12,063 nucleotides of DNA, from NCBI GenBank assembly GCA_900549885.1, contig URQA01000075.1, forward strand, positions 1 to 12,063, read 5' to 3'. Positions 5,756 through 12,063 of this stretch are shown in pieces. How positions within the stretch are numbered: position 1 is the first letter of the stretch; every line of letters starts with the position of its first letter. A model generated the notes under the pieces. The model was given only the letters and a program-made list of their open reading frames with translations. It had not been told where the DNA came from and made no database searches. The position numbers and the translations under genes were made by a program. This stretch comes from an uncultured Eubacteriales bacterium (lineage in GTDB: Bacteria; Bacillota; Clostridia; Oscillospirales; Oscillospiraceae).

Positions 5756-6370
5756 ATGATGCCGCCTGAATCCACATTAGCGAGAATCCACCAGGCTGCC
5801 CGGTCGGAGTTCCGGGAGAAGGGCTTCCAGGGTGCGTCTCTACGGAATATCGTCAAGTCTGTGGGCATGACTACCGGTGCGTTTTACGGTTATTATAAGA
5901 GTAAAGAGGCGTTGTTTGAGGCTTTGGTAGGGGCACACTACCGTTATCTCGTTGGGCGGTTTTGCCAGGCCCAGAAGGAGTTCGCCCGGCTGCCCCGGGA
6001 CCGTCAGCCGGAGGTGCTGGGGGATTTTTCGGGGGCATGTATGTTCGATATGCTCCACTACGCCTACGATCATCTGGAGGAATGCCAGCTCCTTCTATGT
6101 GCCGCAGAGGGCACGCAGTTTGCTGGGTTGGTGGATAAGATGGTGCAGATCGAGACAGATGCAACTCACGATTACATGGAGGTGCTGGAAGAGCTGGGGC
6201 GCCCAGTTCCCGAGATCGACCTGCGGCTGGAGCATATCCTGATCACCGGGATGTTCCGTACCTTTTTTGAGCTTATCATCCACGCTATGCCGCTTCCAGA
6301 GGCGGAGAACTATCTGCGGGAGATGCGCACCTTTTACACCGCTGGGTGGATGAAAATAATGGGGCAGTAA
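5756..6370 (+). CDS. TetR/AcrR-family transcriptional regulator
   Basis: The 204-residue protein has a TetR DNA-binding domain at residues 8-55, with the characteristic SLRNIVKSVGMTTGAFYGYY helix-turn-helix stretch followed by KSKEALFEALV. The remainder is a helical ligand-binding and dimerisation domain of the usual length, with no recognisable ligand signature. Two consecutive ATGs are possible (5756 and 5759); AGGAGG lies four and seven bases ahead, so the second may be the real start. A strong promoter and a palindrome between promoter and gene suggest negative autoregulation. It precedes an ABC exporter-fold pair on the same strand but is separated from it by its own terminator. It may still control that pair, although the palindrome before the pair has a different sequence. 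Confidence 0.92.
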   Translation: MMPPESTLARIHQAARSEFREKGFQGASLRNIVKSVGMTTGAFYGYYKSKEALFEALVGAHYRYLVGRFCQAQKEFARLPRDRQPEVLGDFSGACMFDMLHYAYDHLEECQLLLCAAEGTQFAGLVDKMVQIETDATHDYMEVLEELGRPVPEIDLRLEHILITGMFRTFFELIIHAMPLPEAENYLREMRTFYTAGWMKIMGQ

Positions 6371-6386
6371 AGCTCCATTATTTTTT
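6353..6386 (+). terminator. Intrinsic terminator overlapping the end of the TetR gene
   Basis: Arms 6353-6365 and 6372-6384 form a 13-base stem with one G-U pair, followed by a T-run to 6386. The last codons of the gene form the left arm and the TAA stop sits in the six-base loop. It separates the regulator from the following ABC operon. Confidence 0.8.
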
Positions 6387-6392
6387 CAAATA

Positions 6393-6414
6393 TAGTTAGC
6401 TTAGACTAACTAAA
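6393..6414. promoter_or_regulatory. DtxR/IdeR-like iron box before the ABC transporter pair
   Basis: Bases 6396-6414 match the recalled DtxR/IdeR consensus TTAGGTTAGSCTAACCTAA at 15 of 19 positions, including the palindromic core TTAG-A-CTAA (6401-6409). An overlapping second symmetry, TAGTTAG/CTAACTA, spans 6393-6412 with a six-base spacer. It lies 71 bases upstream of the first ABC gene and just after the tetR terminator. Iron or manganese-dependent repression of the transporter is inferred. No clear -35/-10 pair could be assigned in this gap. Confidence 0.45.
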
Positions 6415-6484
6415 GCACGGATATCCGCAGCTTGTATTAGGCTGCCTATATCATAGATCTCATCTCATCAAAGGAGGAATTTGT

Positions 6485-8257
6485 TTGAAGAAGCAGTCGA
6501 ATTTGTCACGGCTTCTGGGGTACGCAGGAAACCACAAGTACCTAACCTATGCATCCTGGGTGCTGTCGGCCCTCAGTGCCCTCATTGCGCTGGTTCCCTA
6601 TTGGTACATCTGGAAGATCATGAAGGAGATACTGCTGTCAGCCCCCGATTTCAGCCGGGCAAGCAGTCTGACCTACAACGGTTGGATGGCGGTGCTCTTT
6701 GCGGTAGTTGCCGTGTTGGTGTACATCGCTGGGCTGATGTGCTCCCACATGGGGGCCTTCCGCATTGCCACCAATCTGCGCATCCAGACCATGGAGCACA
6801 TCGTCAAGCTGCCGCTGGGAACCGCGGAGGCGTTCGGAAGCGGCAGACTGCGCAAGATTGTCAACGAGTCTAGCGCAGCCACAGAAACTTACTTGGCCCA
6901 TCAGCTTCCAGACCGGGCAGGAGCCATCGCCACCCCTTGCGGTTTGCTGGTGCTGCTGCTTGTGTTTGACTGGCGGCTGGGGCTTTTGAGCCTGATACCG
7001 GTGGTGTTGGGATTTCTCATTATGATGAGCATGACTGGGGCCAAGATGCAACAGAAGATGAAAGAGTATCAAAACGCCCTGGAGGACATGTCCAATGAGG
7101 CGGTGGAGTATATTCGGGGAATCCCAGTGGTTAAAACCTTTGGGCAGACGATTTTTTCGTTTAAGAAATTCAAGGAATCCATTGACCGCTACCGGGTGTG
7201 GGTCATCGCCTACACCAAGCAGCTACGTCTACCCATGATGTTCTATACGGCCGCGATCAACGGGGTATTCGCCTTTCTCATCGCCGGGGCGCTGGTCCTC
7301 ACTCGGAGCGGTGTGACCACAGATTTTTTGCTGAACCTGATCTTCTACATCATCATCACGCCCATCATCTCCGTGACGCTGACGAAGATCATGTTTCAAA
7401 GCGAGAACGCCATGATTGTGGACGACGCCCTCCAGCGCATTGATAGCATATTCGATCAGAAGCCCTTGAAGAAGCCGGAGCGGCCTCGGTCTCCGAAAGA
7501 CAGCTCAGTGGAGTTGGAGAACGTGTCCTTTCGCTATGGGAACGGGCCGGACGTGCTCCGGCATATCTCTCTGACTGTCCCGGCTGGAGCCACGGTGGCC
7601 CTGGTGGGACCCTCCGGCGGTGGCAAAACCACCTTGGCTAACCTGATATCCCGGTTTTTTGACCCCCAGAGGGGAACCGTGAGAATCGGCGGAGTGGACA
7701 TCCGGGATATTCCCAAGGAGCGGCTGATGGATACCGTGTCCTTTGTGTTCCAGAACAGTCGGCTCATCAAGGCGTCTATTCTGGATAATGTGCGCTTGGG
7801 CCGGCCCCAGGCCTCGCGGGAAGAGGTGCTGGCTGCACTGAAATGCGCCCAGTGTATGGATATTATCGAAAAGCTGCCCAAGGGCATGGACACGGTGATC
7901 GGGACCAAGGGGGTGTACTTATCCGGCGGCGAACAGCAGCGCATTGCCATCGCCCGGGTAATGCTGAAAAACACACCCATTGTCATTTTGGATGAAGCGA
8001 CCGCCTTCGCGGATCCCGACAATGAGGCCAGGGTGCAGGCGGCGTTCTCCAACTTATCCCGGGGCAGGACGGTCATCATGATCGCCCATCGCCTGTCCAC
8101 CATTGCCAACGTGGACCGGATCTATGTGGTGAAGGACGGACAGGTGATAGAGGACGGCAGCTATCCGGAGCTGATGGCTCAGGAAGGCGTGTTCCACCGG
8201 ATGTGGGACAATTATCAGACCTCCGTACAGTGGAAGGTCTCCCGGGAGGTGGGCTGA
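6485..8257 (+). CDS. ABC exporter-fold half-transporter, YbtP/IrtA-like, subunit 1
   Basis: This 590-residue protein has an N-terminal six-helix membrane domain (about 18-300) and a C-terminal ATPase domain (about 341-575). Seen motifs are Walker A GPSGGGKT (375-382), Q-loop Gln423, signature LSGGEQ (479-484), Walker B with Glu504, and H-loop His535. The D-loop reads AFADPD instead of the usual SALD, a variant I associate with the siderophore-linked IrtA group (from memory). The start is TTG at 6485, seven bases after AAAGGAGG; no ATG fits as well. The next gene begins one base after the stop, so a heterodimer is expected. Import of an iron-siderophore or export of a small molecule are both possible; a DtxR-like box upstream favours iron. 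No periplasmic binding protein or siderophore genes are in view. Confidence 0.9.
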   Translation: MKKQSNLSRLLGYAGNHKYLTYASWVLSALSALIALVPYWYIWKIMKEILLSAPDFSRASSLTYNGWMAVLFAVVAVLVYIAGLMCSHMGAFRIATNLRIQTMEHIVKLPLGTAEAFGSGRLRKIVNESSAATETYLAHQLPDRAGAIATPCGLLVLLLVFDWRLGLLSLIPVVLGFLIMMSMTGAKMQQKMKEYQNALEDMSNEAVEYIRGIPVVKTFGQTIFSFKKFKESIDRYRVWVIAYTKQLRLPMMFYTAAINGVFAFLIAGALVLTRSGVTTDFLLNLIFYIIITPIISVTLTKIMFQSENAMIVDDALQRIDSIFDQKPLKKPERPRSPKDSSVELENVSFRYGNGPDVLRHISLTVPAGATVALVGPSGGGKTTLANLISRFFDPQRGTVRIGGVDIRDIPKERLMDTVSFVFQNSRLIKASILDNVRLGRPQASREEVLAALKCAQCMDIIEKLPKGMDTVIGTKGVYLSGGEQQRIAIARVMLKNTPIVILDEATAFADPDNEARVQAAFSNLSRGRTVIMIAHRLSTIANVDRIYVVKDGQVIEDGSYPELMAQEGVFHRMWDNYQTSVQWKVSREVG

Positions 8258-8258
8258 C

Positions 8259-9998
8259 GTGATTGCATGGCTGCAGAAAAAGTACGCTCTGTCTGAGCAG
8301 GGTGCCAAGGACCTTGTGAAAGGCTGTATCGCTTGTGTGCTGCAAAATCTGTCTTTTCTGTTCCCAGTCGGCCTGCTCTATCAGCTGGTCTGTGACCTGC
8401 TATCCGGTGGGGCCGGAGGAAGGGCCGCTTTCTACATCGCCGGTTGCGTGGCTTGCGTGGGGCTGATTCTGCTGACCACCTGGTTTCAATACAACGCCAC
8501 CTACCTGGCCACCTATGTGGAGAGCGGAGTACGGCGGATCACCCTGGCCGAGCGGCTGCGAAAGATTCCCCTGTCCTTCTTCAGCAAAAAGGACCTGGCA
8601 GACTTGACCAGCACCATCATGGCGGACTGTACCTTCTTGGAGCAGAGCTTTTCTCACTTCATTCCCGAGCTGGCCGGGTCCATCCTGTCCACCACGCTGG
8701 CTGCCATTGGCCTGCTGGTCTTTGATTGGCGCATGGCTCTGGCAGCGCTGTGGGTGCTGCCAGTATCCTTCGCTATTGTAGGCGGCTCAGCCAAAGTGCA
8801 GGAGCGGCTAAACCAGAAAGCCATGGATGCCAAGATGGCCTGCGCCGACGGCATTCAGGAGTGCATCGAGACGGTGCGGGATCTGAAAGCCAACAACGCC
8901 GAGGGCGAGTACCTCAAGGGCCTGGAGAGAAAGATCCGGGCAGTGGAGCGCCGGAGCATCATAAACGAGTTCGGCCTGGCGGCTTTCGTGGTGTCCGCCT
9001 CTCTGATCCTAAAGCTGGGAATTGCCACGGTGGCCCTGGTGGGGGCGGTTCTGCTAGTCCAGGGAAGCTTGGACCTCCTGACGTTTTTCCTGTTCCTGCT
9101 GGTGGTGTCCCGGCTGTACGATCCGCTTCAGGGGGCCCTGCAGAATCTGGCTGCTGTCATCAGCACCCGCACCAACATCGCCCGGATGAACGAGATTCTG
9201 GACCACCCCATCCAGCAGGGGGCCACCCAACTGACCAACCAGGGCTGTGACGTGAAGTTTGACCATGTGGGTTTTGCCTATAACGCTGAGGAGACGGTGT
9301 TGAAGGATGTCTCCTTTACCGCCAAACAGGGAGAGGTTACCGCTTTGGTAGGGCCCTCCGGCGGCGGAAAGACCACAGTTTCCCGTCTGGCTGCCCGGTT
9401 TTGGGATGTGAGCCAAGGAAAGATCACCGTGGGGGGCATGGATATATCTCAAGTGGACCCAGAGGCGTTGCTCTCTCTATTCTCCATTGTGTTTCAGGAT
9501 GTGACCCTGTTTGACAACACTATTTTGGAGAATATCCGCATTGGCAACAAGGATGCCACCGACGAACAAGTGCTGGAAGCGGCTAGGCTGGCCAATGTGG
9601 ACGAATTTGCGGAGAAGTTGCCCGACCGGTGGAACACTGCCATTGGAGAAAACGGCTGTGAGCTGTCCGGTGGAGAGCGCCAGCGCATCTCTATCGCCCG
9701 GGCTTTTTTGAAGGATGCGCCTATTATCCTGCTGGATGAGGCCACGGCATCCCTGGATGTAGAGAATGAGACGCTCATCCAAAGCGCCCTGTCCCGTCTG
9801 ATTCAGGACCGGACGGTACTGGTCATCGCCCACCGGATGCGTACCGTGGCCGGGGCAGATAAAATCGTGGTGCTGGACCAGGGGATAGCGGCTGAGCAGG
9901 GGACTCCTGCCGAGCTTCTGAAGCGGGACGGCCTCTACGCCCACATGGTCCGGGTACAGCGAGAGAGTCAGAACTGGACCCTGAGCGGTCAGAAATGA
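8259..9998 (+). CDS. ABC exporter-fold half-transporter, YbtQ/IrtB-like, subunit 2
   Basis: This 579-residue protein is the partner of the preceding half-transporter. Membrane helices fill about residues 25-300, including the segment FFSKKDLADLTSTIMADCTF, which resembles the YbtP/YbtQ/IrtB group. The ATPase domain carries Walker A GPSGGGKT (365-372), Q-loop Gln413, signature LSGGERQ (469-475), Walker B with Glu494, a normal D-loop ASLD and H-loop His525, so its site looks fully catalytic. The start is GTG at 8259, nine bases after GGAGG inside the end of the first gene. The one-base gap implies translational coupling and equal amounts of both subunits. The terminator at 10166-10210 ends the operon after a 167-base untranslated tail. 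The substrate is not identified. Confidence 0.9.
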   Translation: MIAWLQKKYALSEQGAKDLVKGCIACVLQNLSFLFPVGLLYQLVCDLLSGGAGGRAAFYIAGCVACVGLILLTTWFQYNATYLATYVESGVRRITLAERLRKIPLSFFSKKDLADLTSTIMADCTFLEQSFSHFIPELAGSILSTTLAAIGLLVFDWRMALAALWVLPVSFAIVGGSAKVQERLNQKAMDAKMACADGIQECIETVRDLKANNAEGEYLKGLERKIRAVERRSIINEFGLAAFVVSASLILKLGIATVALVGAVLLVQGSLDLLTFFLFLLVVSRLYDPLQGALQNLAAVISTRTNIARMNEILDHPIQQGATQLTNQGCDVKFDHVGFAYNAEETVLKDVSFTAKQGEVTALVGPSGGGKTTVSRLAARFWDVSQGKITVGGMDISQVDPEALLSLFSIVFQDVTLFDNTILENIRIGNKDATDEQVLEAARLANVDEFAEKLPDRWNTAIGENGCELSGGERQRISIARAFLKDAPIILLDEATASLDVENETLIQSALSRLIQDRTVLVIAHRMRTVAGADKIVVLDQGIAAEQGTPAELLKRDGLYAHMVRVQRESQNWTLSGQK

Positions 9999-10165
9999 CC
10001 GACTGACAAAGAATAGGGGGAAGATTTTCAGGTGCGGTGGGAATCCTCACTGCACCTAAACGGCATATCAGCTGCGAAAGTAGGCTTAGGACTGTCAGCG
10101 GAAACGATTTCGCATACCAGCTATATAACTTTAGTTCATCTGGCTGTATGCGTCTGCTGATGAAA
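9999..10165. other. Non-coding stretch with hairpins after the ABC operon
   Basis: No gene is credible here. A stem-loop at 10030-10057 pairs AGGTGCGGTG with CACTGCACCT (one G-U pair) and has no T-run. A longer imperfect one pairs CGCATAC-c-AGC (10111-10121) with GCTGTATGCG (10143-10152), with outer TCAGC/GCTGA at 10095-10099 and 10156-10160. They lie in the 3' untranslated region of the ABC operon; a small RNA or mRNA-stabilising role is only a guess. Confidence 0.35.
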
Positions 10166-10210
10166 CCAAAAAGAAAGACATCTGCTAAAAGCAGATGTCT
10201 TTCTTTTTGG
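10166..10210. terminator. Shared intrinsic terminator of the ABC operon and tRNA-Thr
   Basis: A perfect 20-base stem (10166-10185 with 10191-10210) encloses TAAAA; the outer arms are A- and T-rich, so it works in both directions. On the - strand the encoded CCA end of the tRNA forms the outermost base pairs of the stem. Confidence 0.92.
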
Positions 10211-10282
10211 AGCTGATGGTGGGAATCGAACCCACAACCTTCTCATTACGAGTGAGATGCTCTGCCATTGAGCCACATCAGC
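10208..10282 (-). tRNA. tRNA-Thr (anticodon CGT), CCA encoded
   Basis: The - strand folds into a full cloverleaf: acceptor GCTGATG/CATCAGC, D-arm GCTC-AATGGCA-GAGC, anticodon stem TCTCA/TGAGA with loop CTCGTAA, and T-arm GTGGG-TTCGATT-CCCAC. The anticodon CGT reads the threonine codon ACG. The G1-C72 and C2-G71 pairs fit threonine identity. The discriminator is T and the CCA tail is encoded, giving 75 bases. A promoter lies at 10348-10376 and a terminator directly follows. Confidence 0.97.
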
Positions 10283-10297
10283 ATATGCGTATGAGAC

Positions 10298-10325
10298 AGC
10301 CCGGCGGGCCGCAGGGGGCTTTTTT
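10298..10325 (+). terminator. Weak + strand terminator-like hairpin ahead of smc
   Basis: AGCCC (10298-10302) pairs with GGGCT (10316-10320) over a 13-base GC-rich loop, followed by six T's. It would act only on + strand read-through from the ABC operon and could insulate smc. On the opposite strand it lies in the tRNA leader. The stem is short, so support is modest. Confidence 0.35.
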
Positions 10326-10347
10326 GCCTCCTAGAAAGGCAAATGGG

Positions 10348-10376
10348 ATTTTACCATAAAAATCTCCTGCCGTCAA
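10348..10376 (-). promoter_or_regulatory. Promoter of tRNA-Thr
   Basis: On the - strand, -35 TTGACG (10371-10376), a 17-base spacer and -10 TAAAAT (10348-10353), preceded by an extended TG, predict a start near 10341. The precursor leader of about 58 bases contains a small TTTGCCT/AGGCAAA hairpin (10323-10343) that RNase P processing would remove. Confidence 0.8.
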
Positions 10377-10481
10377 TGCCTTTTTGCCAATGAGGCTGGG
10401 CGGGAAGGAGCGTACCCCAAAAAATTGCCGGCAGAGAGCGGGAAATATCTGGGAATAGGCTGGAAAACCCCAGGGAAATAG

Positions 10482-10510
10482 TTGCAAATCTTGGGGGGAA
10501 ATGATACAAT
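10482..10510 (+). promoter_or_regulatory. Promoter of smc
   Basis: -35 TTGCAA (10482-10487), a 17-base spacer and -10 TACAAT (10505-10510) with an extended TG predict a start near 10517, giving a short leader of about 30 bases to the TTG start at 10548. Confidence 0.75.
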
Positions 10511-10547
10511 AATCTATCTATATGCAGCTTACTGTGAGGTGCGCGAT

Positions 10548-12063
10548 TTGTACTTAAAAGCACTGGAGATCCAAGGCTTTAAATCCTTCCCGGAAAAAAC
10601 CGTGCTGGCCTTTGGCGAGGACATTACGGCCATTGTGGGGCCTAACGGCTCGGGAAAATCCAACATTGCCGATGCCATCCGCTGGGTTATGGGAGAGCAG
10701 TCCACCCGAACCCTCCGGGGCAGCAAGATGGAAGATGTGATTTTTGACGGAACCGCCAGGCGCAAAGGGCTGGGCTTCGCTGAAGTTACGCTGGTGCTGG
10801 ACAACACCGGGCATCTGTTCCCCATGGAAGAGAGTGAGGTGGCGGTCACCCGCCGGTATTACCGTTCCGGGGAGAGCGAATACTATATCAACCGCCGGTC
10901 CTGCCGGCTCAAGGATATCAACGAGCTGTTCATGGACACCGGCCTGGGCCGGGAGGGATACTCCATCATCGGCCAGGGCAAGATCGACGAGATTTTGTCC
11001 ATCAAGAGCGCCGACCGCCGGGAGGTCTTTGAGGAGGCTGCGGGCATCTCCCGCTTCCGCCACCGGAAGGAGGAGGCGGAGCGCAAGCTGGAACGCACAG
11101 ATGAAAACCTTGTGCGCATCAACGACAAAATTGACGAGTTGGAACTCCAGGTGGAGCCCCTGCGCATCCAGGCGGAGAAGACGAAGAAATTCCTGGTGCT
11201 CCGGGAGGAACTGAAGGGACTGGAGGTTTCGGTCTGGCTGGAGCAGCTGGAAAAGCTCCGGGCAGAGGGGGTCAAGGTGTCCGCCGACTACGAGCTGGCC
11301 GCCCGACAGCTGGCCCAGACCCAAGCGGATCGGGACGCGCTGTACGCAGCCGAGGAACAATTTACCGAGCAGATGCGGCAGAAAGAGTTGGAGGCGGAGA
11401 CGGTCCGGGAGGAGCTGGGCCGCCGGGAGAGCCAGGCCCACGAGTATGAGAGCGCTATCAGCCTGCTGAAAAACGACATCAAGAACAACAGTGAGAACGC
11501 CGGGCGCATCCGGGCGGAGCTAGACCAGCAGGAAGGCCGGGCGGGCTCCATTACCGGGCAGATCGCCGAGCGCCAGGCCCGGATGGAGCAACTTCAGGAA
11601 GAGATGGAGGATAGCCGGGGCCAGCTGGAGGACTTGAATGGCCAGGCGGAGGAGGCCCTGTGCTCTGCGGGCAGTCTCACTCAGGAGTTGGCTGTCCTTC
11701 AAGAGCGGGAACGGCTGGAGAGCGCCTCCGCCGGGGAGGCCAAGGAGCTGCTGTCCGCCCTGGCCGCCGCCGCCCAGGAACTCTACGACCGGGACGAGCA
11801 GGTGGGCCAGGAGCTGCTGGAGCAGGAGGACAAGGTCCGGCAGGCCCAGCAGTCCGGCCAGGCGCTGCGGGGGGAGCTGGACCAGGCCCTGGAGGAGCGG
11901 GACGCGGTGCGCAACGTCATCAGCGGCTACCAGATGCGCTGCCAGACCCGGCAGCGCAAAGCGGACGAGGCCCAGGAGCGCCACCGCAAGCTCCAGATGG
12001 ACGAAAACGCCCTGAACTCACGCATCCATATGCTCACCGAGATGGAGAAGGTGTACGAGGGTT
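10548..12063 (+). CDS. smc: Chromosome partition protein Smc (5' part)
   Basis: About 505 of an expected 1,190 or so residues are visible before the window ends. Smc forms the ring of the bacterial condensin with ScpA and ScpB and organises and segregates the chromosome. The start MYLKALEIQGFKSF is the classic N-terminus. Walker A GPNGSGKSN lies at residues 31-39, and the Q-loop around GQGKIDEIL (142-150) with EEAAGISRFRHRK (162-174) leads into the long coiled coil rich in Glu, Gln, Arg and Leu from about 170 onward. The start is TTG at 10548, with GAGGTG (10536-10541) six bases ahead. An in-frame GTG at 10539 is possible but lacks a site and adds residues not seen in the family. It has its own promoter and is independent of the tRNA and ABC operon. 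The hinge and C-terminal ATPase half lie outside the window. Confidence 0.96.
   Translation, partial: MYLKALEIQGFKSFPEKTVLAFGEDITAIVGPNGSGKSNIADAIRWVMGEQSTRTLRGSKMEDVIFDGTARRKGLGFAEVTLVLDNTGHLFPMEESEVAVTRRYYRSGESEYYINRRSCRLKDINELFMDTGLGREGYSIIGQGKIDEILSIKSADRREVFEEAAGISRFRHRKEEAERKLERTDENLVRINDKIDELELQVEPLRIQAEKTKKFLVLREELKGLEVSVWLEQLEKLRAEGVKVSADYELAARQLAQTQADRDALYAAEEQFTEQMRQKELEAETVREELGRRESQAHEYESAISLLKNDIKNNSENAGRIRAELDQQEGRAGSITGQIAERQARMEQLQEEMEDSRGQLEDLNGQAEEALCSAGSLTQELAVLQERERLESASAGEAKELLSALAAAAQELYDRDEQVGQELLEQEDKVRQAQQSGQALRGELDQALEERDAVRNVISGYQMRCQTRQRKADEAQERHRKLQMDENALNSRIHMLTEMEKVYEG

Noticed and set aside
6432..6459. Promoter for the ABC pair (TTGTAT with TAGATC)
   Set aside because: The -10 matches at only about half its positions; no pair in the gap was convincing.
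10122..10136. Second TetR operator after the ABC operon
   Set aside because: Only the left half-site TATATAAC matches; the right half is absent.
10554..11441. Long open frame on the - strand opposite smc
   Set aside because: It is a GC-rich shadow of the smc coiled-coil region, with no family resemblance or ribosome site; smc itself is unmistakable.

Overview
The window looks like a chromosomal segment of a GC-rich, low-oxygen Firmicute, most likely a gut Clostridia/Oscillospiraceae-type bacterium. This is an inference. It rests on strong AGGAGG ribosome sites, TTG and GTG starts, sigma-A type promoters with 17-base spacers, intrinsic terminators, a CsoR-type copper repressor, a DUF378 protein and an HTH protein carrying a desulfoferrodoxin-like domain.

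Layout. Bases 1-1154 (+) hold the end of an operon for a dipeptide/nickel-type ABC importer: two overlapping ATPase genes, the first cut by the window edge. A strong hairpin (1170-1206) separates it from a convergent gene (1212-1796, -) for an XRE repressor fused to a desulfoferrodoxin-like domain. That gene has a good promoter at 1894-1922 but a long hairpin between promoter and start. Bases 1946-5247 (-) are a copper-efflux locus: promoter and CsoR operator, csoR, a structured 325-base gap, then copA. CopA carries a CopZ-like metal-binding domain at its C-terminus, and this domain has its own ribosome site and ATG. A DUF378 membrane protein (5292-5510, -) follows behind a bidirectional terminator.

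The divergent gene at 5756-6370 (+) is a TetR regulator with a strong promoter and a TATATAAC/GTTATATA palindrome that suggests autoregulation. After its terminator comes an inverted repeat resembling a DtxR/IdeR iron box, then two coupled half-size ABC exporter-fold genes (6485-9998, +). They resemble the YbtPQ/IrtAB group, so iron or siderophore transport is a reasonable hypothesis. A non-coding stretch with hairpins leads to a shared terminator, a tRNA-Thr(CGT) gene (-) with encoded CCA and its own promoter, and finally the 5' part of smc (+), which runs off the window.

Together the middle of the window is rich in metal and redox functions: copper export under CsoR, a redox-type HTH protein, and a probably iron-controlled transporter. 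The ends are housekeeping genes. The most unusual points are the CopA-CopZ fusion with an internal start, the HTH-desulfoferrodoxin protein that has lost three of five catalytic iron ligands, the hairpin in its leader, the structured csoR-copA gap, and the DtxR-like box before the ABC pair.
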